NCBI RefSeq assembly: GCF_902499115.1
Contig: NZ_CABVPN010000010.1
Location: 1 to 64,000, forward strand
Direction: 5' to 3'
Origin: Burkholderia diffusa
GTDB taxonomy: Bacteria > Pseudomonadota > Gammaproteobacteria > Burkholderiales > Burkholderiaceae
DNA length: 64,000 bases
In this document: one piece after another, positions 44,049 to 53,530 of the stretch
Layout: each line of letters begins with the position of its first letter
Position numbering within the stretch: position 1 is the first letter of the stretch
Translations under genes and position numbers: made by a program
Notes under the pieces: model-generated
Databases searched by the model: none
Told to the model about the DNA's origin: nothing
Seen by the model: the letters and a program-made list of their open reading frames with translations, nothing else

Positions 44049-45581
44049 TCAGTGTCGGGCGCAGGCGACCGCGATGTGTTCGCCCGAGCGCTCCTCGTAT
44101 TGCCGTTTGCGATCGGCCGTCAGCCAGTACACGCTGCCCGCGACGGCCGCGCCGAGCAGCCAGGAGAACGGCGTCATCGCGCTGAAGGCCGGCACGACGG
44201 CGAGCGTGATCGAGATCAGCGCGGACGGCACGAGGGCCGCAAGCGCCTTGCGGTTCACGCCGCGCGTATGGAAATAGGCGCCGGTCGGCGCTTCGGTATA
44301 GAGATCGGGCACGTTCACGCGCTGCTTGCGCACGAGCCAATAGTCGACCGTGATGATGCCGTACAGCGGGCCGAGCAGCGCGCCGAGGCCGGACAGGAAA
44401 TAGACGATCACGACCGGGCTGTTGTACAGGTTCCACGGCAGGATCAGCACCGCGACCGTCGCGCTGATCAAGCCTGCGCGGCGGAACGTCAGGCGGTGGG
44501 GCGCGAGGCTCGTCAGCACGAAGGCCGGTGCGACGAAGTTCGCCATGATGTTTACCGCGACCGTCACGATCAGGAAGGCGAGGCAGCCGAGCACGAGGAA
44601 CAGCTTGTTCGGCACCGTCGCGATGATTTCCGTCGGGCTGTGGATGATCTGGCCGTTCAGCTTGAACTGCGCGCCCGCGAGCACGAAGCTGATCGCCGCG
44701 AACACCAGGATGTTCACCGGCAGGCCCCAGAAGTTGCCGACCCGCACCGTCTTCGCACTCGGCGACGAGCGCGCGAAATCGCAGAAGTTGAGCACCAGCG
44801 TGCCGTAGATCGCGAGCCACAGCGAGCCGCCCGCGAACACCTCGATCCACATCTTCAGGCCGGTCATCGGCTTGCCGATCGACATTGCAAGATGGCCGCC
44901 GGTGCGGCTGAACATCCATGCGGCGAGCGACAGCGTCGTGACGAGAATGACCGGGCCGGCGAGTCCCTCGTACTTGCGGACCATCTCCATCCCGTAAGCG
45001 AGGATGCCGATCTGCACCAGCCAGATCGCGACGAACGTGATCCAGCCGAGCGTGGACAGCCCGAGAATCGCGTCCTGGTCGAAGGCGGCGAGGCCTGGCC
45101 AGATCGCGGTGAGCAGCACGCGCAGCACGACCGATGCGAGATAGGTCTGGATTCCGAACCATGCGATCGCGATCACCGCGCGGATCATCGCGGGCAAGAG
45201 CGCGCCGTAGATGCCGAAGCTCATCCGGCTGATCACCGGGAACGGCACGCCGGTCTTCTGGCCCATGTAGCCGGTGAGGTTCATGAAGCAATACACGAGC
45301 ACGGCGCCGATCGCGAGCGACGCGAGCATCTGCCAGCCCGACAGGCCGAGCGCGAACAGGCCGATCGCGAACGAGTAGTTCGCGATGTTGTGCACGTCGT
45401 TGGTCCACAGCGCGAAGATGCTGTAGCGGCCCCAGGTGCGGCCCTCGGCCTTGGTGGGCGCAAGGTCGGAATTGTGTAGTCGCGGGCTCAGCGCGGGATC
45501 GCGCGTGGCCCTATCGGTTCGATGCAATGCGTCGTCCGCGCCGGGCACGATGCCCGCGCGGTGGGTGGCTTCCAGTTGCAC
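44049..45581 (-). CDS. NCS1 nucleobase/hydantoin:cation symporter
   Basis: A 510-residue inner-membrane transporter with 12 helices of the NCS1 family (cytosine, allantoin, hydantoin and uracil permeases). The family opening is present about residue 35: GRTWGRYSIFALWTNDVHNI, followed by YSFAIGLFALGLSGWQ. Further conserved stretches are PVISRMSFGIYGA and the helix AIAWFGIQTYL. The start GTG at 45581 is chosen because AAGGAGA lies at ideal spacing; a longer frame to 45695 has none. It heads an apparent operon with the racemase-family and LysR genes. Substrate is probably a cyclic amide such as hydantoin or allantoin, by context only. Confidence 0.9.
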   Translation of the reverse strand: MQLEATHRAGIVPGADDALHRTDRATRDPALSPRLHNSDLAPTKAEGRTWGRYSIFALWTNDVHNIANYSFAIGLFALGLSGWQMLASLAIGAVLVYCFMNLTGYMGQKTGVPFPVISRMSFGIYGALLPAMIRAVIAIAWFGIQTYLASVVLRVLLTAIWPGLAAFDQDAILGLSTLGWITFVAIWLVQIGILAYGMEMVRKYEGLAGPVILVTTLSLAAWMFSRTGGHLAMSIGKPMTGLKMWIEVFAGGSLWLAIYGTLVLNFCDFARSSPSAKTVRVGNFWGLPVNILVFAAISFVLAGAQFKLNGQIIHSPTEIIATVPNKLFLVLGCLAFLIVTVAVNIMANFVAPAFVLTSLAPHRLTFRRAGLISATVAVLILPWNLYNSPVVIVYFLSGLGALLGPLYGIITVDYWLVRKQRVNVPDLYTEAPTGAYFHTRGVNRKALAALVPSALISITLAVVPAFSAMTPFSWLLGAAVAGSVYWLTADRKRQYEERSGEHIAVACARH

Positions 45582-45818
45582 GCCTTGTCTCCTTCCATGT
45601 GCGGGGCGCGAACCGGCAGCGTGTGCACGCAGCGCGGGCCCGGCCGCCGTGGACGTTATGTCTCGGATTTGTTCGCGAGTATGGGCGGCGGGCACGGCGA
45701 TGGGAAATTAAATATTCGGGTAGGCGTCATTTGAAAAATGAATGGGGCTGGATCGGCGGCGAGGCATGCGAATTGCGTATTGGCGGGTTCCATCCACATC
45801 GACATCAGCGGAGGTGTC

Positions 45819-46073
45819 ATGCAGCGATATTCCATTCGTCACGTATCGCGGGCTGTCTTCGCCGGCATCCTGATCGCCGGTCTGGCAGCGGGTGCGGGTT
45901 GTCAGAAAAAGAGCGACACGGGCACCGGCGCGAGTTCGGACACGAGCGCCACCGGCGGCATGGCGCCGGCGCCGTCCACCGCACCGTCGGGCATGCCGGG
46001 CAGCGGCGCGGCCGGCGGCGAGGCGAGCATGCCGGGCGCGGCATCCGCGCCAACGGGCGCAAGCGGCGGCTGA
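45819..46073 (+). CDS. Small low-complexity lipoprotein, 84 aa
   Basis: An 84-residue exported lipoprotein. The signal (about 1-26) has a basic start and a hydrophobic stretch ending AGAGC, the lipobox. The mature part is low in complexity: G, A, S, T and P with repeated G-x-A-P-S-T-A-P-type runs, disordered and without charged clusters apart from QKKSD after the cysteine. GGAGGTGTC precedes the ATG at 45819. Such short G/A/S/P lipoproteins are frequent in Burkholderia; role unknown. Confidence 0.75.
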   Translation: MQRYSIRHVSRAVFAGILIAGLAAGAGCQKKSDTGTGASSDTSATGGMAPAPSTAPSGMPGSGAAGGEASMPGAASAPTGASGG

Positions 46074-46267
46074 TCGGCGGGTGCGCGCGGCGTGCGCGGG
46101 CAGGTTGCCCGTGTGCCGCCGTGGCGGCATTGCGGCTCGGTCCGTGCGTCCCAGGACGCGCGGACAGTGTGCCGCGCGTGAAAGATTTGCAAGGACCGTT
46201 GTAGCGATTCCCGGCGCGGCGCCGGCATGCGTCATGCCGGCGCACGCCGTCGGGAGCAGGAGGTGCG

Positions 46268-46816
46268 ATGCAGAACGCGGAATCGAATCCAACCCCGGAA
46301 CAGCAGCGAGAACAGATCGAGAAGAGCCCGGTGAAGACGCCGGCGGCCGGCGACATGCCGGATGCGGCGACCCAGGCTGCCGAGGTCGCGAAGCGGCCGC
46401 TGACGCCGGAGGCGGTCGCGGCGAAAATGCCGACCGGCCTGCCGCCGATCGACGTCGACGCACATGCGGTCGACAGCGGCGACCCCGTGCGTCGCGCGGC
46501 CGGCCGGATCGTCACGCTCGACAACGCCAACATGGCGATGACGGACAACACGGTCGACGTCGACGGCAAGGGCCTGGAGGCGCGCGCAGGCGCGACCGAG
46601 TGGCACGACAACGTGATCTATTCGAACGCGTCGCTCGACGACGCGGTCGACACGCCCGACGAAGGGCTCGGCGGGATCGAGAGCCGGCCGGGCGGTAACG
46701 TGCCGCAGATCGCGACGCGGCCGGGCTGGCGCGTCCGGTATGTCGGCGACGTCGATGTCGAGCATGGCGACAGCACGCGGGCCGAGCACGTGATCCGCCT
46801 CGAGCGGACCGACTGA
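46268..46816 (+). CDS. DUF3005-like protein, 182 aa
   Basis: A 182-residue cytoplasmic protein with a disordered, acidic N-terminus (NAESNPTPEQQREQIEKSP) and a conserved-looking C-terminal half (IVTLDNANMAMTDN, GATEWHDNVIYSNASLDD, GGNVPQIATRPGWRVRYVGD). This pattern fits the Burkholderia-specific DUF3005 family of unknown function; the assignment is from memory of the family and not checked. AGGAGGTGCG gives strong initiation. No signal peptide. It is convergent with the DUF4397 gene and shares a palindrome with it. Confidence 0.75.
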   Translation: MQNAESNPTPEQQREQIEKSPVKTPAAGDMPDAATQAAEVAKRPLTPEAVAAKMPTGLPPIDVDAHAVDSGDPVRRAAGRIVTLDNANMAMTDNTVDVDGKGLEARAGATEWHDNVIYSNASLDDAVDTPDEGLGGIESRPGGNVPQIATRPGWRVRYVGDVDVEHGDSTRAEHVIRLERTD

Positions 46817-46833
46817 CGTATCGACGGGTGCCG

Positions 46834-46859
46834 GGCGGACCGCCGGCCGGCGGTCCGCC
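46834..46859. terminator. 26-bp perfect palindrome between convergent genes
   Basis: GGCGGACCGCCGG is directly followed by its exact reverse complement, giving 13-bp arms without a loop. It lies between the convergent stops at 46816 and 46868 and may act as a bidirectional terminator. There is no T-run. Confidence 0.5.
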
Positions 46860-46867
46860 GATGGCCA

Positions 46868-47632
46868 TTACTGCGGGCCGAGTTCCTGCGCGGACGTGTC
46901 CGCATCGTTGCCTTGCGCGACGAGAACGTGGACGTCGTTCGGTGTCACGTCGCCGATGCCGCCCGACGGAATCGTCACCAGCAGCCAGTCGGCGTTGTTG
47001 TTGATGCTCACGGGCGCGGTCTTCAGGATCGGCGTCTTGCTGCCGGCCGTCGTGACGATCACCTGGTAGCTGCCACCGTTCAGGTAGATCGAATCCTGTC
47101 CGGAGGCCGGCACGGCGTTCTGATACGCGGCGCCCGCCAGCGTCGGGCTTTGCGCGTTGATGTCGGTGCCGGGAGGCACGACGTACACGTCGACGTTCTG
47201 CGCGTTCGGCGACGCGTTGAAGCTGCGCACGCGCGCCTTGTCGGACAGGAGCTTCTTGTCGAACGGATCGTCGATCACCGAAATCGCCGACGACGTGCTG
47301 GGCAACGCGATCGTGGTGTAGTGATGGCCGTTCGCCGCGCCGAAGGATTGCGACGCGACCGTCGCGGTCGTGCCCGAGATGTCGTAGCTTGCGGTCGTCG
47401 TTCCCGAGTCGATGTCGTGATAGCGGGTCACGCCCTTGTACGCGACACCCGACGCGTCGACCTTCGCATTCAGGTAGTAATCGAGATTCGGGCCGGCCGG
47501 CACCGCGTTGATGAAGCGCGCCTGCGGTTTCGAGATGCCGAGTTCGGTGCCGACGTCGTTGCCGTCTCCGCCGCATGCCGCGAGCACGGAAATGACCGAG
47601 CACAGGGCCACTATCGTTCGAATGGATTTCAT
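46868..47632 (-). CDS. DUF4397-domain lipoprotein
   Basis: A 254-residue exported protein with a signal ending in the lipobox LAAC (residues 17-20). The mature region starts with the DUF4397 pattern (ARFINAVPAGPNLDYYLNAK ... VRSFNASPNAQNVDVYVVPPG), a beta-sandwich repeated twice: about 36-130 and 133-250. Members are envelope proteins of unknown role, often with a low-complexity linker. GAGAGGACGACA precedes the ATG. No operon partner. Confidence 0.88.
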   Translation of the reverse strand: MKSIRTIVALCSVISVLAACGGDGNDVGTELGISKPQARFINAVPAGPNLDYYLNAKVDASGVAYKGVTRYHDIDSGTTTASYDISGTTATVASQSFGAANGHHYTTIALPSTSSAISVIDDPFDKKLLSDKARVRSFNASPNAQNVDVYVVPPGTDINAQSPTLAGAAYQNAVPASGQDSIYLNGGSYQVIVTTAGSKTPILKTAPVSINNNADWLLVTIPSGGIGDVTPNDVHVLVAQGNDADTSAQELGPQ

Positions 47633-48042
47633 TGTCGTCCTCTCGTTCAGGGAGCCTGATTGCGATGCGGTATCGCCGCGCGAGGCATCGCGCGGTACGC
47701 AGCGCCGGATTGAAGGAAGGAATTGCCGTCCGCCGGGGTGGCGGGCGCACGGATGTCGCAAGCGACGTGCCCGCGCGACGGAATCGGCGCGCGCGCCCGT
47801 ATGGCGAAGGTGTGGCACGCAGTGCAGTGGCGTGCCGTGCCGGATCGTGCGAGTCCGGGTTGCATGCTTGTAAAAAGGCGATGCAACCAGCGAGAGAGTG
47901 ACGCGCGCCGCAAGGGCGTTTCAAACGTCGTCCGTTGTGCGCTGCGGGTGACGATTTTTGCGCATATCGTTGCGTGCGCATCGATATGAGGAGAATCGTG
48001 CAGTCGCGCGACGACCTGGCGGCGCCGCGCGCGTGATGTGCA
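47633..48042. other. Intergenic region, no gene
   Basis: About 410 bp. Near 47985 ATGAGGAGAATCGTG starts a rightward frame with a good ribosome site that stops after 12 codons (leader-like or chance). Nothing else is recognised; promoters of the DUF4397 gene should lie in the left part. Confidence 0.35.
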
Positions 48043-49350
48043 TCAGCGATTCACGAGCTTCGCCGGATACGCGAGCGCGAGTGCGCAACCGACCAGCATG
48101 CATGCGGCGAAGGCATACAGTCCCGCGCTTTGCGAGTGGAACGTGTCGCGCAGCCAGCCGATGAAGTAAGTGCTGCCGAAGCCGCCGAGGTTCGCGATCG
48201 AGCATGCGAACGCGATCCCGCCGGCTGCGGCCGAGCCCTTCAGGAACGTGGACGGCAACGCCCAGACGACCGGCATCGCGGCGGCCGCGCCCGCGTTGAT
48301 CAACGAGAACAGCAGCACGGTCGCGAGCGTGCCGTGCGACGACGCGGCGGCAAGTGCGAGCGCGACGGCCGACACCAGGAACGGCACGACGATATGCCAG
48401 CGGCGCTCACGCGCACGGTCGGAGCTCGCGCCGCAATATAGCGTCGCGAGAACGGCCGCGGCATTGGGGATCACCATCAGCCAGCCGATGTGATACGCGT
48501 CCTTCACACCGGTGTCGCGCAGGATCGTCGGCAGCCAGAAGCTCACCGCATACAGCCCGAGCAGCACGCACAGGTCGATGAGGCCGAGCGCCCACACCTT
48601 CGGGTCGGTGAACGCGCGGCCGAGCGCATGGCTCTTGTTGCCGGACGGGTCGGCGTCGAGGTTCGCGCGCAGCGCGCGCTTTTCGTCGGCGTTCAGCCAG
48701 TGCGCGGTTTCGATGCCGTTGGGCAGCCAGCGCAGTACCGCGAAGCCGAGCAGCACCGACGGCAATGCCTCGAGCAGGAACAGCCACTGCCAGCCGCCGA
48801 GCCCGTGCGCGCCGTCGAACGCGCGCATGATCCAGCCGGAAATCGGGCTGCCGATCATGCTCGACAGCGGCAGGCCGACCATGAACAGCGCGACGATCCG
48901 CGCGCGGCGCGCATCGGGATACCACTGCGTCAGGTACAACAGGACGCCGGGCAGGAAGCCGGCTTCGGCGGCACCGAGCAGGAAGCGCACGACGTAGAAC
49001 TGCATCGGCGTCTGCACGAACATCGTCGCGCCCGACAGCAGGCCCCACGTGATCATGATCCGCGCGATCCACAGCTTCGCGCCGACGCGCTGCAGCACCA
49101 GGTTGCTCGGGACTTCGAACAGGATGTAGCCGCCGAAGAACAGGCCGGCGCCGAGCCCGTACACGGTGTCGCTGAACTTCAGCGCGTCGAGCATCTGCAG
49201 CTTCGCGAGCCCGATGTTGATGCGGTCGAGATAGGCCGCGAAATAGCACAGGCAGAACAGCGTGATCAGGCGCAGCGTGACCTTGCGGTAGAGCGCGCCG
49301 TGCAGCGTGTCGTCGGCGGAGACGGCGGCGCTCGGGTGTGCGGTAGACAT
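48043..49350 (-). CDS. nicT: MFS transporter, nicotinate pathway type (NicT-like)
   Basis: A 435-residue inner-membrane symporter of the anion:cation (ACS/phthalate permease) subgroup of the major facilitator superfamily, with 12 helices and the typical opening LFCLCYFAAYLDRINIGLAK. It sits at the edge of the nicotinate cluster, divergent from the nicR-like gene. In Pseudomonas putida the similarly sized NicT imports pathway intermediates such as 6-hydroxynicotinate. Assignment rests on subgroup, length and context. AGGGG lies upstream of the ATG. The promoter carries a TAGTGTGTACGCTA motif shared with nicC. Confidence 0.8.
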   Translation of the reverse strand: MSTAHPSAAVSADDTLHGALYRKVTLRLITLFCLCYFAAYLDRINIGLAKLQMLDALKFSDTVYGLGAGLFFGGYILFEVPSNLVLQRVGAKLWIARIMITWGLLSGATMFVQTPMQFYVVRFLLGAAEAGFLPGVLLYLTQWYPDARRARIVALFMVGLPLSSMIGSPISGWIMRAFDGAHGLGGWQWLFLLEALPSVLLGFAVLRWLPNGIETAHWLNADEKRALRANLDADPSGNKSHALGRAFTDPKVWALGLIDLCVLLGLYAVSFWLPTILRDTGVKDAYHIGWLMVIPNAAAVLATLYCGASSDRARERRWHIVVPFLVSAVALALAAASSHGTLATVLLFSLINAGAAAAMPVVWALPSTFLKGSAAAGGIAFACSIANLGGFGSTYFIGWLRDTFHSQSAGLYAFAACMLVGCALALAYPAKLVNR

Positions 49351-49445
49351 GGGATTGCCCCTGTTCGAATGTGACGGATGAAGTGGGTGGCCGTTCGACG
49401 CGAGCGAAGATTCACCGCGCGCTGGAGTCTGTATAGCACGCCAAT

Positions 49446-49462
49446 TACATAGCGTACACACT
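49446..49462 (-). promoter_or_regulatory. Candidate NicR operator in the nicT-like promoter
   Basis: Read leftward, AGTGTGTACGCTATGTA. It matches the motif upstream of nicC (56445-56461) at 15 of 17 positions, including 13 consecutive bases. It lies about 100 bp upstream of the transporter start. Binding of NicR is inferred from the shared motif. Confidence 0.55.
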
Positions 49463-49849
49463 AGAAAATACGGAATCGCACAGGCATGAAAACGGATGGA
49501 TGAAGATCGCTTGGTGGGCCGGATAAACCTCATGTTTTTCGGGGAATTATTCGGAAAAATGCACGTATCTCGGTGAGCGTCGTGAACGGGTCCGGATGCA
49601 CGAAATTCGTGCGTGTGCACTCAAAAGTGAAGTGTATGCACGCAAGTGCTCCGGCGCTGCGCATACGTGCGCCCGGCTTCGTGCATCCGGCAATCCGCCG
49701 AACGGCGCGAATGGCTGGCCCCGCGGTGCGATGTTCGTGAGCGGGCCTGCACGGTCGGGCAATCGTCAGGTGAAAGACGGAAAGGGCGCGACGAACCTGA
49801 CGTACCGCAACGAAGCGGCGGGCGCGCGGACGATCGTGCCGATTCGAGG

Positions 49850-49857
49850 GTGTACAC
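49850..49857. promoter_or_regulatory. Candidate NicR half-site/operator upstream of nicR
   Basis: The palindrome GTGTACAC contains the GTGTAC core found at the other nic promoters. Position 42 bp before the ATG suits autoregulation. It is short, so chance occurrence cannot be excluded. Confidence 0.4.
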
Positions 49858-49898
49858 TGCTTGCCTTTCTCATTCATGCCGCGCGGGCCTTCATCTTC

Positions 49899-50345
49899 AT
49901 GGCGTCTTCCAAGGATTCCTACGACTTTCACGACCAGGTCGGGCACCTGCTGCGCCGCGCCTACCAGCGGCACGTTGCGATCTTCCAGGAAGCGATCCCC
50001 GATTCGGACCTGACGGCCGCACAGTTCGTCGCGCTGTGCGCGGTCAAGGAAAAGCAGGCGTGTTCGCTGAACGACATCGTCAAGGCGACCGCGATCGACC
50101 AGGCGACGATCCGCGGCGTCGTCGATCGGTTGAAGACGCGCGCGCTGATCGAGGTGCTGCCCGACCCGAACGACGGCCGCAAGCTGATCGTGCGCGCGAC
50201 CGCGGCAGGCCTCGCGCTGATCGACCGCACGGTGCCGTTCGCGCGGCAGGTGACCGAGCGCACGTACGGGCCGCTCAATCCGGGCGAGCGCGTCGCATTG
50301 CAGTACCTGCTGCGCAAGATGATGGAGGCCGACGGCGACGCGTGA
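49899..50345 (+). CDS. nicR: MarR-family regulator of nicotinate catabolism (NicR-like)
   Basis: A 148-residue MarR-type regulator. It begins with a dimerisation helix (QVGHLLRRAYQRHVAIFQEA), then the winged helix-turn-helix (about 57-110: CSLNDIVKATAIDQATIRGV ... LPDPNDGRKLIVRATAAG) including the conserved wing D-x-R. Length and flanking genes correspond to P. putida NicR, which represses the nic genes until 6-hydroxynicotinate is present. The ATG has no strong ribosome site. No NicS-type TetR regulator of the nicAB branch is present in this window. Confidence 0.85.
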   Translation: MASSKDSYDFHDQVGHLLRRAYQRHVAIFQEAIPDSDLTAAQFVALCAVKEKQACSLNDIVKATAIDQATIRGVVDRLKTRALIEVLPDPNDGRKLIVRATAAGLALIDRTVPFARQVTERTYGPLNPGERVALQYLLRKMMEADGDA

Positions 50346-50381
50346 CGCGCGGCGCGGCGGGGCCCTCGACGCATACCACCC

Positions 50382-52661
50382 TTACACGGCGCGTGCTGGG
50401 ACAGGTGCTTTCATACCGGGAAGCCGGCCGGCCTCGCGAAGCGCGGCGCGCACCGTCTCGGGCGTGAACGGCGGCGCGTAGAAGCGCACGCCGGTCGCGT
50501 CGAACAGCGCGTTCGCGACGGCGGCGGGCCCCGGCACCGACGCCGATTCGCCCGCGCCGAGCGGCGGCTCGCCTTGCCGCGGCATCAGCACCACGTCGAC
50601 CTCCGGCACTTCGTCGAACGTCAGAATCGGATAGCTTGCCCATTCCCGCGACGCGACCTTGCCTTCGGCAAACCGCACACGCTCCTTCAGCGTGCGGCTC
50701 AATACCTGGATCACGTTGCCGTGAATCTGGTGGCGCACGCCGTCCGGGTTGATCATCGTGCCGGTGTCCTGGCCGACCGTCACGCGTTCGATGCGGATTT
50801 CGCCGGACACGCGATCGACGCTCAGGTCGACGATCCATGCGGACCATGCCGCGCCGAAACCGGGGAAGCGACTGTGCACGTAGCGCGCATACGCGACACC
50901 GCGTCCGCGCACGACGCGCGATCCGTCGTGTTCATGGTTGCGGCCCGCGCGCGGCGTCCAGCCCGCGCGATCGGCCACGGCCTGCAGCAGTTCGCTCGCG
51001 CGCGTGTCCTTGAGATGCCGAAGCCGGAACGCGAGCGGATCGATGTCCATCAGCGCCGCGCATTCGTCGACGAACGCGTCGTGCGCGAACGAGTTCGGCA
51101 ACGCCGACACGCCACGCAGCCACGATGCGCGCACGAGCGGCGCGAGATCCTCGCAGACTATGCGACGGTTCGGGCTTTCATACGGCGACACGGCCGTGCG
51201 GTCGCCCATCTCGAATACGCGCGGCTCGGGCGCGATCGCGCCGGTCAGGAGCGTCGCGAGGAGCGGCGCGTCGTTCGACGGATAGCGCGTCGTGAAGTCG
51301 TAGCCCAGCAGGCGGCCGTCGCGCGTCACGGTGCCCGTCACCCGCATCAATTGCCCGGCGCCCTTCGGTTCCCACAGATGTTCGTCCGCGCGTGACAGTT
51401 GCACGCGCACCGGACGGCCGACCGCGCGCGACAGCAGCAACGCGTCGCCGCATACGTCGTCCGCGCCGTTGCGGCCGTAGCAGCCGGCTGCTTCCATTCG
51501 CACGATGTCGAAATCGGCCTCGTCGCGCGCCACGAGCGTCGCGAGGTCGTAGCGCAGCGATACGGGGTTCTGCGTGCCGGACCATACGGTGATCCGGCCG
51601 TCGCCCGGCGCGCGATAGTCGGCGAGCGCGCACGACGGGCCGATCGAGCCGTGCATCTGGAACGGCCATGCATAGGTGCGCGACACCGTGATCGTGTCGG
51701 GTTGCGTGCGTGCCGCGTCGACGTCGCCTTCGTCGAGCAGCACGCGGCGTTGCGCGGGTGCGGCGGCGATCGCGGCCGCGGGCGTATCGAGCGGCGGCAG
51801 CGCGGGATGCGGCCGCCACGTGACGCGCAGCTGGCGCGCCGCGCGGATCGCGTGTTCCTCGCGCTCGGCGACGACGCCGACGAAATCACCGATCGCGACG
51901 ACCGCGACGAGCCCCGGCACGTCGGCGACCGACGCGCGATCGACGTCGACCAGCGACGTGCCGACGAACGCGCCGCTGTCGTGGCCCGCATACGGCGGCC
52001 GCACGACGCGGCCATGCAGCATGCCCGGCACGCGCATGTCATGCACGAACGTGAGCTGGCCCGTTGCTTTCGCGGGCAGGTCGACGCGCGGCGACGATCG
52101 GCCGACGATCCGGTAGTGGGCGGGGTCCTTCGTGCGGGCGCTCGGATCGAGCGTCAGCGTGACGCGGTGCCCCGCGACGAGCGCGGCGAACGTCGCGGCG
52201 TGCCCGTGTGCCGGCGCGGAGATCGTTCCGTCGTCGATGCTCAACTGCGCGAGGTCGACACCGAAACGCTCGGCGGCCAGCGCCAGCAATGCGTGCCGTG
52301 CCTGAGCGGCCGCGCAACGCAGCGGCGTTGCGGAAATCTGGATTGTCGCGCTCGCGATGGTCGGACCCTGGTTCGGTGTCGCGGCCGTATCTCCGAGCAC
52401 CATCGTCACGCGCGCGGGCGGCACGTCGAGTTCCTCGGCAACGATCTGCGCGAGCGACGTGCGAATGCCGGTGCCGAGATCGACGTGGCCGTTGAACGCG
52501 AGGATGCGTCCGTCGTCGAGAATCGCGACGAACACCTCGGGCAGCGCCGGCACGTACGACGACAGGCTGCCCGGTTGGCCGGGCGCCGGCTTGACGGGCG
52601 GCGTGGGTGGCCGGATCACGGTCAGGCAGCCGTCGCGCGCAAGCAGTTCGGAGCGGTTCAC
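50382..52661 (-). CDS. nicB: Nicotinate dehydrogenase molybdenum subunit (NicB-type Mo domain, no cytochrome)
   Basis: A 759-residue xanthine-dehydrogenase-family molybdopterin subunit that should hydroxylate nicotinate at C6. The N-terminus (ELLARDGCLTVIRPPTPP) and the two Mo-cofactor domains run to the end: GHVDLGTGIRTSLAQIVAEE, GDTAATPNQGPT, RVDLPAKATG, FQMHGSIGPS, and the catalytic GAGE (E705) followed by AVANALFDATGVRF. P. putida NicB is about 1187 residues because it carries a C-terminal cytochrome; here that part is absent and haem domains occur in the protein at 58380-60815. The start is taken as GTG at 52661 (AGGACACC upstream); the frame is open to 52805. It is the last gene of the leftward nic operon. 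Confidence 0.88.
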   Translation of the reverse strand: MNRSELLARDGCLTVIRPPTPPVKPAPGQPGSLSSYVPALPEVFVAILDDGRILAFNGHVDLGTGIRTSLAQIVAEELDVPPARVTMVLGDTAATPNQGPTIASATIQISATPLRCAAAQARHALLALAAERFGVDLAQLSIDDGTISAPAHGHAATFAALVAGHRVTLTLDPSARTKDPAHYRIVGRSSPRVDLPAKATGQLTFVHDMRVPGMLHGRVVRPPYAGHDSGAFVGTSLVDVDRASVADVPGLVAVVAIGDFVGVVAEREEHAIRAARQLRVTWRPHPALPPLDTPAAAIAAAPAQRRVLLDEGDVDAARTQPDTITVSRTYAWPFQMHGSIGPSCALADYRAPGDGRITVWSGTQNPVSLRYDLATLVARDEADFDIVRMEAAGCYGRNGADDVCGDALLLSRAVGRPVRVQLSRADEHLWEPKGAGQLMRVTGTVTRDGRLLGYDFTTRYPSNDAPLLATLLTGAIAPEPRVFEMGDRTAVSPYESPNRRIVCEDLAPLVRASWLRGVSALPNSFAHDAFVDECAALMDIDPLAFRLRHLKDTRASELLQAVADRAGWTPRAGRNHEHDGSRVVRGRGVAYARYVHSRFPGFGAAWSAWIVDLSVDRVSGEIRIERVTVGQDTGTMINPDGVRHQIHGNVIQVLSRTLKERVRFAEGKVASREWASYPILTFDEVPEVDVVLMPRQGEPPLGAGESASVPGPAAVANALFDATGVRFYAPPFTPETVRAALREAGRLPGMKAPVPARAV

Positions 52662-52863
52662 GATCGAGGTGTCCTGTCGGGGAGGGGCGGTCGGCGGGCG
52701 CGCGGCCTTCGGTGCGCGGACGCGGCGTGCCGCGCGCGGGGTGACGGCCTGGGCTTGCGCGACGGCGCACGCGGTCAATCTAGGTCGCCAAAACCTCAGC
52801 GTCAATCACGGGCGGGTGAGGGTGCGGGCGACGGCCGGGCCGCCGCCCGCGCGGCGCGGCGGC

Positions 52864-53511
52864 TCAGCGCGCGTGCACGGCATCGATTGCCGCGATCGCA
52901 TCGTCGAGCGGCATCACGGCCGCGTATTTCTGCTGCATGTCGAACAGGTTCGCGTCGTGCGGCGCGATCGCGCGATCGCCGACGCAATCTGCGAGCACGA
53001 GCGGACGGAACCCGTGCGACATCGCGTCGACCACGCTCGCGCGCACGCAACCGCTCGTCACCGCGCCGGCAACGAGCAGCGTTTGTACCGCACGCTGCGC
53101 GAGCCAGGGTGCGAGCTGCGTGCCGAAGAACGCCGACGGCACGGTCTTGCGCACGACGAGTTCGCCGGCGGCGGGCGTGAGTTCGGGCACGATCGCGCTG
53201 TTCGGATGGTGCTCGGTCAGCGTCGCCATGCCCGGCACCTTCAGCGAGAACACGTTGTCGTCGCTGCCGTCGTCCGCATACACGATGCGGCTGTGCGCGA
53301 CCGGCCAGCCGCGTTCGCGCGCGAGCGCGAGCGCCCGCGTCGTGCGCGCGATCGCCGGCGCGATGTTGCCGCCGCCGAACGTCGCGGGATCGGCGAAGCC
53401 GACCACGAAGTCGACGATCAGCAGCCCTATGTTGCCGTGCGGCGGCAGCGGCGTGCCGAAACCCTGCTGGCGGTAGACGTTCGCTTCGGCGTGGTGGGAA
53501 AGATCGGTCAT
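52864..53511 (-). CDS. nicF: Maleamate amidohydrolase (NicF)
   Basis: A 215-residue isochorismatase-like hydrolase that converts maleamate to maleate and ammonia. The catalytic triad is D34 (LIVDFVVGF), K122 (VVRKTVPSAFFGT) and C155 (VTSGCVRASVVD), each exactly 5 residues beyond the D29/K117/C150 reported for NicF. The GTG at 53523 is an alternative start; ATG at 53511 has GACGAG upstream. It lies 20 bp after nicX in the leftward operon. Confidence 0.92.
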   Translation of the reverse strand: MTDLSHHAEANVYRQQGFGTPLPPHGNIGLLIVDFVVGFADPATFGGGNIAPAIARTTRALALARERGWPVAHSRIVYADDGSDDNVFSLKVPGMATLTEHHPNSAIVPELTPAAGELVVRKTVPSAFFGTQLAPWLAQRAVQTLLVAGAVTSGCVRASVVDAMSHGFRPLVLADCVGDRAIAPHDANLFDMQQKYAAVMPLDDAIAAIDAVHAR

Positions 53512-53530
53512 GGTGTCGGGCACTCGTCTG

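Larger units (their letters stand above)
49351..49898. other. Divergent control region of nicT-like and nicR-like genes
   Basis: About 550 bp without a supported gene. It contains the operator candidate at 49446, a short palindrome GCACGAA-A-TTCGTGC (49598-49612) and GTGTACAC (49850-49857) about 45 bp before the nicR start. Several half-sites of the type TGCACG recur near 49600-49700. Confidence 0.5.

Noticed and set aside
43887..45479. A 530-codon rightward frame antisense to the NCS1 permease
   Set aside because: Histidine/aspartate/arginine-rich shadow composition; permease helices on the other strand are unambiguous.
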